A stretch of DNA of 64,000 nucleotides from Pseudomonadota bacterium (lineage in GTDB: Bacteria; Pseudomonadota; Gammaproteobacteria; Steroidobacterales; Steroidobacteraceae). A program made the position numbers and the translations under genes. Of the stretch, positions 1 through 9,621 are shown one piece after another (the stretch's first letter is position 1; the number at the start of each line of letters is the position of its first letter). The stretch is taken from assembly GCA_021851405.1 (NCBI GenBank), contig JAJZDW010000008.1:1-64000 (forward strand), given 5' to 3'. The notes beneath the pieces are model-generated. The model had not been told where the DNA came from and made no database searches. It was given only the letters and a program-made list of their open reading frames with translations.

Positions 1-121
1 CGCTCTGCATGTGGATAGGCGCCCCACGGGGCGCAACCCACGATACACCGGAGGCAGACCTCTTCCCCTCAACCCTCAATATCCAGCCTGACCGTCGGTG
101 TGCCGCGTCAGGCCATATGGT

Positions 122-955
122 CTAGGGCACCTTCGGTGCGGGTAGTCCGAGCTTGCGATACAACATAGTGCGGAAGCGCCGGATTCGCGCCGCATTGCGC
201 CCGACGTCGCTTCCCCCGATGCGCGATTCGGAGCGGATGTCCAGGCGCGTTCCGTCCGGCTGCGGCTCGATCCGGATCACCACGTCGTCCGTGAACCCGA
301 ACCACAGCGTCGTACTGCTCGCCTCGATGATTCCGGTGTGCGGATGTTGCGAGTCGAGTGTCCAGCCCATGCTCCTCACGGTGCTCAGCGCCGCGGCGAA
401 GACCGTAGCGGGGGGCTTCTGAAAGATCATCGGCCGAATGTCCGGATACGCCTGGTGCTGCAACGCCGCGATCCGAGATCCTCCGTAAACCGGTGAATTC
501 GCAGCATGCGCCGCGGTACGCAGAGCGATCACGTCGGGTAGGAACTGAGGCGGGTTGTGCGTGTCGGTCGTGATGTCGTGAATGGCCGGGACCGATTCGG
601 CCTTCTTCAGCCACAGGTAGGGGACGCCCCAGGCGACGGCCCCCAACACGAGGGCGAGAACGCTCAATGCGATGGGTCGGACCGAGGCTCTCGAGACGGC
701 GCACCAGAGGAGTGCGAGCAGCGCAAGCGCCACGGCCGCCATGCCACCGAACGCGCCGTAACGAATGAGTCCGAAGGCTGCCCCGAGTCCGACCGCGCGC
801 AGCCGGTACAGCGGCCCGGGCAGGATGATGGCGAGGAGGGCCAGTACGGCGAGACCGAGGACCAGCGGGATCACCCGACGCAGGTTCCGCCCCAGGGGTG
901 TCGATGGACGACCCGCTGATGTGTCCCGAGTGCCCCCGGAGAGATTACTGCTCAT
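122..955 (-). CDS. DUF1499 family integral membrane protein
   Basis: The protein is about 277 aa. Three hydrophobic segments lie near residues 28-47, 67-87 and 94-114, followed by a soluble domain of about 150 residues that looks like DUF1499, a domain of unknown function common in Proteobacteria. I place the start at the ATG at 955: an AGGAG at 961-965 sits 5 nt upstream of it, whereas a GTG at 961 would overlap that ribosome binding site. It is transcribed away from the M61 peptidase gene, and the 489 bp between them hold no recognised gene. The function is unknown; a membrane-anchored periplasmic or cytoplasmic domain is all the sequence supports. Confidence 0.75.
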   Translation of the reverse strand: MSSNLSGGTRDTSAGRPSTPLGRNLRRVIPLVLGLAVLALLAIILPGPLYRLRAVGLGAAFGLIRYGAFGGMAAVALALLALLWCAVSRASVRPIALSVLALVLGAVAWGVPYLWLKKAESVPAIHDITTDTHNPPQFLPDVIALRTAAHAANSPVYGGSRIAALQHQAYPDIRPMIFQKPPATVFAAALSTVRSMGWTLDSQHPHTGIIEASSTTLWFGFTDDVVIRIEPQPDGTRLDIRSESRIGGSDVGRNAARIRRFRTMLYRKLGLPAPKVP

Positions 956-1444
956 GCCCACTCCTGCCCGTGATGTATGGGGTCATTGTTCGAGGGTCGG
1001 CCGGCGCCTGAGCGGCCCTCCCCGGCCGAGGAAGGTCACGCTTGAGGATCGGCCCGATGGCTCCGCTGCAGCCGCCCGCCGCGCACCCGCCCGTTGACCG
1101 GCCGATGGACGCACAGCGTAGGGCTGATCATGGCCCTGTCGCACGCGGGCCGCAACCGTCGGGTGCGGGTTCGTAACGACCCGTGCCGTCCGGCTCCGCT
1201 AAAACCCGTCACGCGGTGCGCGTTGCACCGACGCGCCGACGTGCCGCAGCGGTGGCATCGAACACTTTGAGTCCTCCCGGAGCGGGTGTACGGGGAGGCG
1301 AGCACGTATCGTCGTGCTGCACGAACGGTCTATCGCAATTTCCATCGACGGGGAGCATCGGCCATTGAGCACCTTGCATAGTGCTCGCCTTTGTCGCCGC
1401 CGGGGAATACCGGCCGGCGAGTCGCCGTGGGGAAGGAGATCACT
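956..1444. other. Intergenic region between divergent DUF1499 and M61 genes
   Basis: This stretch of 489 bp holds no convincing gene; short open frames here lack family resemblance and ribosome binding sites. A small inverted repeat, AGCACG (1301-1306) with CGTGCT (1313-1318), could be a regulator site or chance. An SD-like AAGGAGA at 1433-1439 belongs to the peptidase gene. I could not identify a convincing sigma-70 promoter. Confidence 0.4.
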
Positions 1445-3364
1445 GTGAAGCGAAAATCGATGTATTCGGTATGGGTCGTGGCGCTCCTTGGGCTCAGCGG
1501 TGCAGCAGGCGCTGCCGGCCTAATCCCGCAGCCCAACGCCGATGCGGTGCCGTATGCGACCCAGGCCGACCCGGAAACCTTGGTGTTGGATGCGCGGATG
1601 GCCGCACGCGGCATTGCAATCTCAACGCTGCACATTCCCGTACGGCCGGGTCCGTTTACGTTCGTCTATCCGAAATGGATTCCAGGCTACCACTCGCCGG
1701 CCGGTGTGCTGGCGGATATCTCTCAGCTCACGGTCAGTGCCGGCGGGCAGGCGCTCACCTGGCGGCGTGACAAGGTCGACATGTATGCCTTTCACGTGAC
1801 GGTGCCCGCCGGGGTGCGCTCGATCAGAGTGCAATTCACCATGTTGTTGAATGGCGGCACGAGCAAGCGGGCGACGCCGGACCTCGCCACCATTTGCTGG
1901 ACACGGGCGTTTTTCTATCAAAACGACATCAATTACCACGACTATTATCTGCGGGCGAGCATCATCCTGCCGAAGGGATGGGGATACGGCACCGCGCTCA
2001 CGACGGTGAGTCGGGTGGGGCAGCGAGTCAATTTTGCCGAGGAGCCCTTGACCTATGTCGGGGACTCACCGCTGTTCATGGGGCGCTACTACCGCAAAGT
2101 GCAATTGTGGCATCAGGGCAGTGCGCATATGTGGCTCGACATGTTTGCCGATGCCCCGCAGGAACTCGATGTGCCTGCCAAGTTGCTGGCTGCATACCAG
2201 CGCCTGCCGGATGAGGCGTTCGCATTGTACGGCTCGCGGCACTGGTACAACTATCACGCACTGCTCGCGATGTCGAATCAGATCAGTTACGACGGGATTG
2301 AGCATCACCAGTCGAGTGACGATCGCGCCGCGGCGGATTTCATGACCGATCCTGACCAGCAACTGATCGGTGGGGATCTCGTTCCGCATGAGTTTTCGCA
2401 CTCCTGGAACGGCAAATACCGCCGGCCGTGGGACCTGATCACGGATAACTACCAAATTCCACAGCGCACGGATCTGCTCTGGGTGTACGAGGGCATGAAT
2501 CAGTATCTGGGCGATCTGCTCTCGTTTCGCAGTGGCATTCGCCAGCCGAGCGAGTACCCGCAGTACCTGGCGATGATTTACAACGAAATGGCCACCGAGC
2601 CGGGTCGGGACACGGAGCCGTTGATCGATCTGACGACCGGTGCGCCGTATTTCTACATGACGGCCAACGGACAATACCCCTCGCTGCGCCGTTCGGCTGC
2701 GGACTTCTACACCGAAGGTGAGTTGCTCTGGCTCGACGTCGACACCATCATCCGTGCACGTACGCACGGCAAGAAGTCGCTCGATGATTTCTGGCACCTG
2801 TACTCGCAGCCGGCGATGACCGGTCCGATCACCAAGCCGTATACGCGCTCGGACATCGAGCATCTGCTCAATGAGGTCTGCCCTTACGACTGGCACGCCT
2901 TCTTCCAGAAACACGTGTACGAGGTATCCCGGCTGCCGCCCACCGGGGAGCTCGAGCGCTCGGGCTGGCGCCTGGTCTACACCGCACAGCCGAACCCGTT
3001 CATCACCGCGGCACAAGAGACTGACCACATCGATTATCAATGGTTGACCTATGGCTTCAATGTCGGCAGGTCTGGCGCGCTGACCGATGTGCGCGAGGGG
3101 TCGCCGGCGTGGAATGCCGGGATGTCCCCGGGGATGAAACTCCTCGCGGTCGACGGCCAGAAGTTCTCCCCGGGGGTGCTCCAGTACTACCTGCGCAAGG
3201 CGGCGCAGGACTCTGTGCCGACGCGATTCACGGTGGCGCAGGATGGCGGGGTCCGCACGATCGCGGTGGGCTATTTCGGCGGTCCTCGCTATCCGCACTT
3301 GGTACGGATGGCGGGCACGCAGAACATGCTGGCCAAGATCATGGCGCCGCACGCCGGGCACTGA
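1445..3364 (+). CDS. M61 family metallopeptidase with C-terminal PDZ domain
   Basis: A 639 aa exported zinc aminopeptidase-like protein of the glycyl aminopeptidase (M61) family. The start is GTG at 1445, preceded by AAGGAGA at 1433-1439; an earlier in-frame ATG at 1391 has no such site. Residues 1-25 form a signal peptide (basic start, hydrophobic core, small residues ending in AGAAG). The zinc motif HEFSH is at about residues 315-319 and the third ligand is probably the Glu in VYEG near 349. A PDZ domain with SPAWNAGM and GMKLLAVDG follows near residues 530-610. The family trims N-terminal Gly or Ala from peptides. A hairpin terminator follows at 3388. It faces two S10 peptidase genes, suggesting shared peptide scavenging. 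Confidence 0.9.
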   Translation: MKRKSMYSVWVVALLGLSGAAGAAGLIPQPNADAVPYATQADPETLVLDARMAARGIAISTLHIPVRPGPFTFVYPKWIPGYHSPAGVLADISQLTVSAGGQALTWRRDKVDMYAFHVTVPAGVRSIRVQFTMLLNGGTSKRATPDLATICWTRAFFYQNDINYHDYYLRASIILPKGWGYGTALTTVSRVGQRVNFAEEPLTYVGDSPLFMGRYYRKVQLWHQGSAHMWLDMFADAPQELDVPAKLLAAYQRLPDEAFALYGSRHWYNYHALLAMSNQISYDGIEHHQSSDDRAAADFMTDPDQQLIGGDLVPHEFSHSWNGKYRRPWDLITDNYQIPQRTDLLWVYEGMNQYLGDLLSFRSGIRQPSEYPQYLAMIYNEMATEPGRDTEPLIDLTTGAPYFYMTANGQYPSLRRSAADFYTEGELLWLDVDTIIRARTHGKKSLDDFWHLYSQPAMTGPITKPYTRSDIEHLLNEVCPYDWHAFFQKHVYEVSRLPPTGELERSGWRLVYTAQPNPFITAAQETDHIDYQWLTYGFNVGRSGALTDVREGSPAWNAGMSPGMKLLAVDGQKFSPGVLQYYLRKAAQDSVPTRFTVAQDGGVRTIAVGYFGGPRYPHLVRMAGTQNMLAKIMAPHAGH

Positions 3365-3387
3365 GAACACCGCGCCTAGGGCAAAGT

Positions 3388-3415
3388 AAGGCCCGGACCG
3401 GTCTGTCCGGGCCTT
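3388..3415 (+). terminator. Hairpin terminator after the M61 gene
   Basis: A perfect 11-bp stem (AAGGCCCGGAC / GTCCGGGCCTT) with a 6-nt loop begins 23 bp after the stop codon. Only two T residues follow the stem directly, so termination strength is uncertain. Confidence 0.65.
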
Positions 3416-3760
3416 GGCTGCGTGTGAGTCGTACGCGCCCGGCACGGTGCCGGTAAGGTGCCGCCGTGAGTCCGCACGGGGCGGGCGCGGCGCTCGAGCG
3501 CATCGGTCCTGGCCGCTGGGGCCGCTCGCCGGTGCGCATCGCGATCGCTGGGCGTGTGGAGCCAGCCGCTGCAGAGTTCAGCCGGGTCTGCGTGACGGGC
3601 ACGTGTTCAGGAATGACCGAGGGTCGGCGGGCGCCGATGCCGCTCTGGTCCAATCGTCTCGTTGCGATGGAGTGGTGCAGCGATGCCGTCAGCGCCCGGC
3701 GCATTGAGCAGATGCGCCTGTGCCGCAGGACGCGGGTGCGGTTCGCAACCGGACGGCGGT
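3416..3760. other. Non-coding stretch between two terminators
   Basis: These 345 bp lie between the terminators of the converging M61 and S10 genes. Open frames up to about 98 codons exist but their products are Arg/Pro-rich, match no family I know and have no ribosome binding site. I see no RNA gene. Confidence 0.4.
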
Positions 3761-3802
3761 AGAACAAAGAATGCGCCCGGCGGGAGCGGTCCCGCCGGGC
3801 GC
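3761..3802 (-). terminator. Rho-independent terminator of the S10 peptidase pair
   Basis: On the minus strand, a perfect 13-bp stem (arms at 3790-3802 and 3773-3785) with a 4-nt loop is followed by ATTCTTTGTTCT, a U-rich run. It lies 18 bp after the stop codon at 3820. Confidence 0.8.
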
Positions 3803-3819
3803 CAACGAGCGTCCGATGA

Positions 3820-5457
3820 CTACTGGTTCTCGGTCGAGGCGATGAACGCAGTGATGTTGTCGTGCAGAGTCTTCAGCGATGGGACATGAACATAGATCAT
3901 GTGCCCGGTCGGGTAGTAGTGGTACTGGATGTTGGCCTGTAGCTTGCGCGGCATGGGCAGGTGCTCCATCTCGTAAATGCCCTCGTAGAAGGGCGTGGCG
4001 AGATCGAAGTACCCGCCATTGAGCATGACTTTCAGGTCAGGGTCATACTTCATGGCGTTGGCAAGATCGGGCATCACGTTGAGCGCCTGCGGGAAGCCGT
4101 ACGAGACTCCCGGGGCGTGGTGCTTGAAGTCCCAGGTGCGCCACAGCGGGATCTCCGGCAGGTACGTCATGCCCTTGCCGTAGTGCAGGTCGGAGTGCAC
4201 ATAGGCATTGAATGCGGACACGTAGGCGGAGCTGATGGCCGCAGCCTGTGGGTCGTAGGCTGCGCGCTCGCTGAGCGGATTCATCGAGGGCCCCGCAAAG
4301 CGGGTGTCCAGCCGGCCGGTCGTTTCGTCCTGATCCGCCAGCAGCTCGTGCTCGAACTGTCCGCCATCGATGCGCAGGTTTGCCTTCTCGATGTACGCCA
4401 CCGGCAGGCCGGTGAACTCGTGCAGTTTGGCGGCAATTGCGGCGAACTTCGAGGCGCTGAGCTGCGAGCCGTCCCGCAGCGCCTGGGCATAGTCGGTCAT
4501 CGCGAACTGCTCGACCTGGGCGAGCAGTGGCTTCAGCGGCTGCGAGCTGTCGGGGAGCTTGTGGTGATACCACGCGGTGGCCGTCATGCTCGGCAACGCC
4601 AGCTCATAGGGCAGGTCGAGCCCGGGATCATACTGAGCCAAGCCCGTCGATGCGTTGTAGTTCAAGATCTGCGAGAGCAGGATGACGCCATTGAAGTCGA
4701 TGTTGTCGTGCGTCTCGAGCACGTTGATCAGGGCTGCGGAACGCGGTGTCCCGTAGCTCTCGCCGAGCAGATATTTCGGCGAATTCCAACGTCCATACTG
4801 GCTCAAGAACTTCATGATGAACTGCGAGAACGCGTGCACGTCCTGGTCCACTCCGAAGAAATGCTTGGCCGGATCCGGGCCGCGCACGCGGCTGTAGCCG
4901 GTTCCGGGCGCATCGATGAACACCAGGTCGCTGGAGTTGAGCAGGCTGTACTGGTTATTCACCAGCTGGTAGGGCGCCGGCGGGGTATGGGTGTGATCAC
5001 TGGTGACGACCCGGACCGGCCCGAAGGCGCCCATGTGCAACCACACCGTCGAGGAGCCCGGACCGCCGTTGTAGAGAAAGGTGATCGGGCGCTTGTTCGG
5101 ATGGCTGCCGTCCTTGAAATACGCGACGTAGAACATCGACGATTCGGCCGGCTGCTTCGCCTTGCCCGATTTCTCACCCGTCCCGTAGGTGTCCGTGGCG
5201 TCGTTCCAGCCGGCCGCGTGCACCAGGATCATGCCGGCCACGGCATGGTAGTGAATGGTCTTGCCTTCGACCTTGACCGTGCCGGAGGTCGTGCGGGTCG
5301 CGGTGCTGAAGTACGGGTTCACGTGGGCGGTGCTCGGCGCGGCGTGCGCCGGCTTCGCCATCGCCGGAGCTACCACGGTCCCCAGCATCAGCACCGAGGT
5401 GGCCGCCAGCACATCAATACCGCGCCGGATGAGACGGCTTCGTTTGGTGTCGCTCAT
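3820..5457 (-). CDS. S10 family serine carboxypeptidase, exported
   Basis: A 545 aa serine carboxypeptidase-like alpha/beta hydrolase (family S10), which removes C-terminal residues from peptides, usually best at acid pH. Residues 1 to about 39 form a signal peptide with a basic start (RLIRRG) and a hydrophobic core. GGPGSS is at residues 131-136, and the nucleophile is probably Ser234 in GESYG (232-236). The acid and base are likely the Asp in GYFDLATP and the His in PTGHMIYVH near the C-terminus. AGGAGG precedes the ATG and lies inside the end of the upstream paralogue, only 2 bp away, so the two are one transcript. The paralogues are very similar along their whole length, indicating tandem duplication. 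Confidence 0.92.
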   Translation of the reverse strand: MSDTKRSRLIRRGIDVLAATSVLMLGTVVAPAMAKPAHAAPSTAHVNPYFSTATRTTSGTVKVEGKTIHYHAVAGMILVHAAGWNDATDTYGTGEKSGKAKQPAESSMFYVAYFKDGSHPNKRPITFLYNGGPGSSTVWLHMGAFGPVRVVTSDHTHTPPAPYQLVNNQYSLLNSSDLVFIDAPGTGYSRVRGPDPAKHFFGVDQDVHAFSQFIMKFLSQYGRWNSPKYLLGESYGTPRSAALINVLETHDNIDFNGVILLSQILNYNASTGLAQYDPGLDLPYELALPSMTATAWYHHKLPDSSQPLKPLLAQVEQFAMTDYAQALRDGSQLSASKFAAIAAKLHEFTGLPVAYIEKANLRIDGGQFEHELLADQDETTGRLDTRFAGPSMNPLSERAAYDPQAAAISSAYVSAFNAYVHSDLHYGKGMTYLPEIPLWRTWDFKHHAPGVSYGFPQALNVMPDLANAMKYDPDLKVMLNGGYFDLATPFYEGIYEMEHLPMPRKLQANIQYHYYPTGHMIYVHVPSLKTLHDNITAFIASTENQ

Positions 5458-5459
5458 GG

Positions 5460-7082
5460 TCAGCCTCCTGAAACGTTGTCGGTCTTGCGGATGAACGCCG
5501 CAATGTTGGCGTGCAGCTGCTTCAGCGCGGGGATGTTCACGTAGATCATGTGTCCCGACTTGTAATAGTGGTACGAAATGTTCGACTGCAGACTGCTCGG
5601 GATCTGCAGATGATGCATCTCGTAGAGGCCTTCACAGAACGGTGTCGCCAGATCGTAGTACCCGCCGTTCAGCATCACTTTCAGCAGCGGGTCGTACTTC
5701 ATCGTGGCGGCCAGATCCGGCATGACGTTGGTCGCGATCGGCAGTTTGATCCGAGCCCCCGGCGGTCGATGCATGAAGTTCCAGTGCGCATCGATCTCCG
5801 GCAGATAGCGCAGATTCGTCGGGTAGTGCAGATCCTTGCTCGCATACGCGTTGAATGCGCTCACGTAGGCGGAGCTGATCGCCGCGGACTGCGGGTCGTA
5901 GAACGCCGTGCGGCTGAGCGGATCCATCGAGGGTCCCTCGAAGCGCGAATCCAGCCGACCGGTGGTCATGTCTTCGTTGGTGAGCAGTTCGTGCTCGAAT
6001 TCCGGACCGCTCACCTGCAGGCGCGCCTTCAGCAGGTAGGACACCGGCAGCCCGATGTACTGATGCATCTGCTCGGCGATGCTCTCTCGCTCGGCCGAGG
6101 GCAGGCTCGCACCCTGTGCCAGGGCGTCGGCGTATTTGCCCATGGCGAAGTGCTCGACCTGCTTCAGGAACGGGCGCAGATTCGACGGGCTCGAGGGCAG
6201 TGCGTGGTGATACCACGCGGTTGCCGCCATGCTCGGCAGGGCCAGTTCATACGGCAGTTCGACCCCCGGGTCCGAGCCCGGCGCATCATCGTTCAGCGAG
6301 AAGTTCAGGATCTGCGACAGCAGGATCACGCCGTTGAAATCCACGTTGCGATCGAGCGTCAGATCCTTGATCAGCACCGCCGAGCGCGGCGTGCCGTAGC
6401 TCTCGCCGAGGAGATACTTCGGGGAGTTCCAGCGCTTGTAGCGGGAGAGGAACTGGGTGATGAACGAGGCGAAGGCGTGCCCGTCGGGGTCGACGCCGTA
6501 GAACGCCTTGGCGGCGCCTTTGCCCTCGATGCGGCTGTAGCCGGTGCCGGGGGCGTCGATGAACACCAGGTCGGTGGCGTCGAGCAGGCTGTAGTGATTC
6601 TTCACCAGGCCATAAGGGGCGGCGGGCGTGTGCGTATCGTTGTTCGTCACGACCCGCACGGGCCCGAAGGCGCCCATGTGCAGCCACACGGTCGAGGAGC
6701 CCGGGCCGCCGTTGTAGAGGAAGGTGATCGGCCGGTCGTGCGACGGCACGCCGCGTTTGAAGTACGCGACATAGAACACCGAGGCGACGGGCGGACCGTC
6801 CGGCATGCCGAGGGCGTGCTTGCCGCTGCTCGGCGTGGCCGCATCGTCCCAGCCCTTGGGGTGCACGATGAGGGTTCCGGCGACCGCCTCGTAGGCGATC
6901 TTGTGGCCGTTGACGGTGACGGCGCCGTAGCTCTTCACCGCACGGGGGGTGAACAGTGCGGAGGCCGTCGCGGCCGCGGCCACGGGGGCCGGGGCCTGGG
7001 GGCCCGCGGCGAGCGCGGGGGGGATGCAGGCGTCACATGCGGCCAGCGAGAATACTGCCGCGAGCGCAACAACGTGCTTCAT
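5460..7082 (-). CDS. S10 family serine carboxypeptidase, possible lipoprotein
   Basis: First gene of the tandem S10 pair; 540 aa from the ATG at 7082, chosen because AGGAGGAG lies just upstream (an in-frame start at 7160 lacks this). Residues 1-15 are hydrophobic and end in a lipobox-like FSLAAC with Cys16, so it may be a lipoprotein, unlike its partner; a plain signal peptide cleaved after ALAAG is the alternative. GGPGSS is at 125-130, the nucleophile Ser228 is in GESYG, and GYYDLATP and KSGHMIYV hold the probable Asp and His. The substrate range is unknown. Different anchoring could divide labour between the two copies. Confidence 0.92.
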   Translation of the reverse strand: MKHVVALAAVFSLAACDACIPPALAAGPQAPAPVAAAATASALFTPRAVKSYGAVTVNGHKIAYEAVAGTLIVHPKGWDDAATPSSGKHALGMPDGPPVASVFYVAYFKRGVPSHDRPITFLYNGGPGSSTVWLHMGAFGPVRVVTNNDTHTPAAPYGLVKNHYSLLDATDLVFIDAPGTGYSRIEGKGAAKAFYGVDPDGHAFASFITQFLSRYKRWNSPKYLLGESYGTPRSAVLIKDLTLDRNVDFNGVILLSQILNFSLNDDAPGSDPGVELPYELALPSMAATAWYHHALPSSPSNLRPFLKQVEHFAMGKYADALAQGASLPSAERESIAEQMHQYIGLPVSYLLKARLQVSGPEFEHELLTNEDMTTGRLDSRFEGPSMDPLSRTAFYDPQSAAISSAYVSAFNAYASKDLHYPTNLRYLPEIDAHWNFMHRPPGARIKLPIATNVMPDLAATMKYDPLLKVMLNGGYYDLATPFCEGLYEMHHLQIPSSLQSNISYHYYKSGHMIYVNIPALKQLHANIAAFIRKTDNVSGG

Positions 7083-7596
7083 TCGGGTGCTCCTCCTGCG
7101 CGCGGCACGAGTTTTGGTGGACTGGTTCGCAGGGCCGGGCGCCGCCGTATCATGCCCCATCCCTCCGTCGTGAGGGTGCAGGCGTCAGGGAGCGCGATGC
7201 CATTTGCGGCGAACGCCCCGGACAGTGCGACGAAACGAAGTGCAGCGCCGCGCGCCGCGCGGCCGGCACCGACGCGGAGAGTTTCGAGCGTGAACATCAT
7301 CTCGGCTGCGTGCGCGTGAGGGCCCGGCAGGGCACCGCCGTGTCCGGTCCCGCTGTCGGTGCGCCGCAACACCGCAGTGTTGTGCGCGGCGTGAGCCTCT
7401 GCTGCGCACATCCGACCGCCGCCGTTGCTCCCCGCGCCTCAGTGCGCGGGCCGAGGGCCAGCTCCTGCCGGTCCACCGACCCCCGAGGGGGCGGTGGTTG
7501 ACGCTGCGGCGGTCGCGGCACACCGGTGCGCCATTGGACGGGCGCGCCGCTGCGCCGCTAAACTCACCCCGTCGCCCCTGAAGCACCGATACCGTC
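7083..7596. other. Intergenic region, no gene recognised
   Basis: These 514 bp separate the S10 pair (leftward) from the FAH-family gene (rightward). All long open frames here give Arg/Ala/Pro-rich products without family resemblance. I see no terminator, repeat or RNA gene and no clear promoter. Confidence 0.4.
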
Positions 7597-8292
7597 ATGA
7601 GTTATGTGTTTGCGCCTGCGCCGCCCGTCAGTGCCCCGGTCGTTGGAACGACTGCGCGCTTCCCGGTCCACCGAATCTACTGCGTGGGCTCGAATTACCG
7701 GGCGCATGCCCAGGAGATGGGCCGCACGGGCCGTGAGCCGCCGGTGTTCTTCATGAAGCCGGCCGATGCGCTCGTGCCGGTCGAGGCCGGCGCGACGGGC
7801 GAGGTGCCTTATCCGAGTCTGACGCACAATTTTCATCACGAAGTCGAGCTGGTGGTCGCCATCGGAATCGGCGGGCGGGACATCGCGGCCGATGAGGCGA
7901 TGCGGCACGTCTTCGGCTATGCCGTCGGACTGGATATGACCCGACGGGATCTGCAGGCGGAGATGAAGAAGCGCTCGGCCCCCTGGTGCATCGGCAAGGG
8001 GTTCGATCATGCCGCGCCGCTCGGACCGATCACCCTCGCGGCGCAGGCGGGGGCGATTCTGGAGGGGCAGATCTCCCTGTGCGTCAACGGCGCGCAACGC
8101 CAGAGCAGCGCGCTCGGGGAGATGACCTGGAGCGTGCCGGAGATCATCGCCCACCTGTCGGCGGCGTGGGCGCTCGCGCCGGGCGATCTGATCTACACCG
8201 GCACGCCCGCAGGCGTCGGCGCCGTCGAGCGTGGCGATCTGATCGAGGCGATGAGCACGGGCCTTCAGCCGCTGCGCGTGCGGATCGGCTGA
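7597..8292 (+). CDS. Fumarylacetoacetate hydrolase (FAH) family protein
   Basis: A 231 aa enzyme of the FAH superfamily, which cleaves or decarboxylates C-C bonds in oxo-acids from aromatic catabolism using Mg2+ or Mn2+. The start of the fold reads RIYCVGSNYRAHAQEM, followed by FMKP. Metal ligands are likely the two Glu in HEVELVVAIG and the Asp in GLDMTRRDLQ; the C-terminal TGTPAGVG is typical. Small stand-alone members of this type include fumarylpyruvate hydrolases and oxaloacetate decarboxylases, so the substrate cannot be fixed from sequence. Its stop lies 4 bp from that of the converging thiolase gene. The start ATG has no strong Shine-Dalgarno. Confidence 0.85.
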   Translation: MSYVFAPAPPVSAPVVGTTARFPVHRIYCVGSNYRAHAQEMGRTGREPPVFFMKPADALVPVEAGATGEVPYPSLTHNFHHEVELVVAIGIGGRDIAADEAMRHVFGYAVGLDMTRRDLQAEMKKRSAPWCIGKGFDHAAPLGPITLAAQAGAILEGQISLCVNGAQRQSSALGEMTWSVPEIIAHLSAAWALAPGDLIYTGTPAGVGAVERGDLIEAMSTGLQPLRVRIG

Positions 8293-8296
8293 GAGC

Positions 8297-9505
8297 TCAG
8301 AGCCGCTCGAGCAGCAGCGCGATGCCCTGGCCGACGCCGATGCACATCGTGCACAGTGCGCGATGCGCGCCGGTGGCCTCGAGCTGACTCAACGCGGTGG
8401 CCACGAGACGTGCACCGCTCGCCCCGAGCGGGTGGCCCACGGCGATGGCACCGCCGTTGGGATTGACGTGCTCTGCATCATCCGGCAGGCCGAGCTCTCG
8501 CAGTACGGCCAGGGACTGCGCGGCAAATGCCTCGTTCAACTCGATCACGTCGATGGCGCCGAGGGCGATGCCGGTGCGCTCGAGGAGCTTGCGCGTGGCC
8601 GGTGCAGGTCCGATGCCCATGATGCGCGGCGGCACGCCGGCAACGGCGCTGCCGAGGATGCGTGCGCGTGGCCTCAGACCGTACCGCGCCGCCGCGGCCT
8701 CGCTCGCCAGCAACACCGCGGCGGCACCGTCGTTGATTCCTGAGGCGTTGCCCGCGGTCACCGATCCGTCCGGGCGGACCACCCCCTTGAGCTTGCCGAG
8801 TGACTCGAGCGTCGAGTCGGGACGCGGATGTTCGTCCGCATCGATACGCAGCGCCGGTTGCTTGCGGCGCTCGAGGGTCACGGGAATGAGTTCGCGGGCG
8901 AAGAAGCCGCGCGCCTGGGCCCGTGCGTAGCGCTGCTGGCTGCGCAGGGCGAAGGCGTCCTGGTCGGTTCGGGAAATGCCGCGCTCGGCCACCAGGTTCT
9001 CCGCGGTCTGCGCCATGGAGTCGATGCCGAAGCGGCTCTGGATGAGGGGGTTGATGAAGCGCCAGCCGAGGGTGGTGTCCTCGAGCTTCGCACTGCGTTC
9101 GAACGCCTGTTCGGCTTTGCCCATCACAAATGGGGCGCGGCTCATGCTCTCGACGCCACCGGCGATCATCAACTCCGCCTCCCCGGCGAGGATGGCGCGG
9201 GCGGCGATCGCAACGGCATCGAGGCTCGAGCCGCACAACCGGTTCACCGTGGAGGCCGGGACGCTCTCGGGCAGACCCGAGAGCAGCACGGCCATGCGGG
9301 CCACGTTGCGGTTGTCCTCGCCGGCCTGATTGGCGCAGCCGAGGGACACATCATCGAGCCGTCCCCAGTCGAGTCCCGGATGGCGCTCCATCAGGGCGCG
9401 CAGCGGCAGGGCCGCCAAGTCGTCGGTGCGGACCGAGGCGAGCCCGCCGCCGTAGCGGCCGAACGGTGTACGCAGGGCGTCGCAGATGAGTGCGTGGGTC
9501 ATCAC
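8297..9505 (-). CDS. paaJ: Acetyl-CoA acyltransferase, 3-oxoadipyl-CoA thiolase type
   Basis: A 402 aa thiolase. The acyl-binding Cys91 is in NRLCGSS, the catalytic His is in GGAIAVGHPLG and the second Cys in CTMCIGVGQG. The sequence around AFALRSQQR, and the overall length, resemble the PaaJ/PcaF group, which cleaves 3-oxoadipyl-CoA to succinyl-CoA and acetyl-CoA; PaaJ also acts on 3-oxo-5,6-dehydrosuberyl-CoA. The phenylacetate operon at 42-48.6 kb lacks a thiolase, so this gene could serve it although about 33 kb away. A general acetoacetyl-CoA thiolase is the main alternative. ATG at 9505 and 9502 are both possible starts. Confidence 0.8.
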   Translation of the reverse strand: MMTHALICDALRTPFGRYGGGLASVRTDDLAALPLRALMERHPGLDWGRLDDVSLGCANQAGEDNRNVARMAVLLSGLPESVPASTVNRLCGSSLDAVAIAARAILAGEAELMIAGGVESMSRAPFVMGKAEQAFERSAKLEDTTLGWRFINPLIQSRFGIDSMAQTAENLVAERGISRTDQDAFALRSQQRYARAQARGFFARELIPVTLERRKQPALRIDADEHPRPDSTLESLGKLKGVVRPDGSVTAGNASGINDGAAAVLLASEAAAARYGLRPRARILGSAVAGVPPRIMGIGPAPATRKLLERTGIALGAIDVIELNEAFAAQSLAVLRELGLPDDAEHVNPNGGAIAVGHPLGASGARLVATALSQLEATGAHRALCTMCIGVGQGIALLLERL

Positions 9506-9621
9506 AGCTACCCAAGTAATTGAAAAACAAGGCGCGACACACTACTGCATCCGGCCGGGTTTATCCACGGCGGCGTGCCGCGCCGATACAATGGTGCCCT
9601 TCGAATTCGCCGGATGCGCCC

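Noticed and set aside
19-34. GCGCCCC/GGGGCGC inverted repeat downstream of the DUF1499 gene.
   Set aside because: The loop would be only 2 nt and no U-tract follows on the minus strand; it is 88 bp from the stop. Too weak to call a terminator.
3466-3762. A 98-codon frame between the M61 and S10 genes.
   Set aside because: It lies between two terminators, has no ribosome binding site, and its product is Arg-rich with no family resemblance.
8287-8304. Inverted repeat across the converging FAH and thiolase stops.
   Set aside because: The stem is interrupted by a bulge and the inner loop is too short; it lies inside coding ends.
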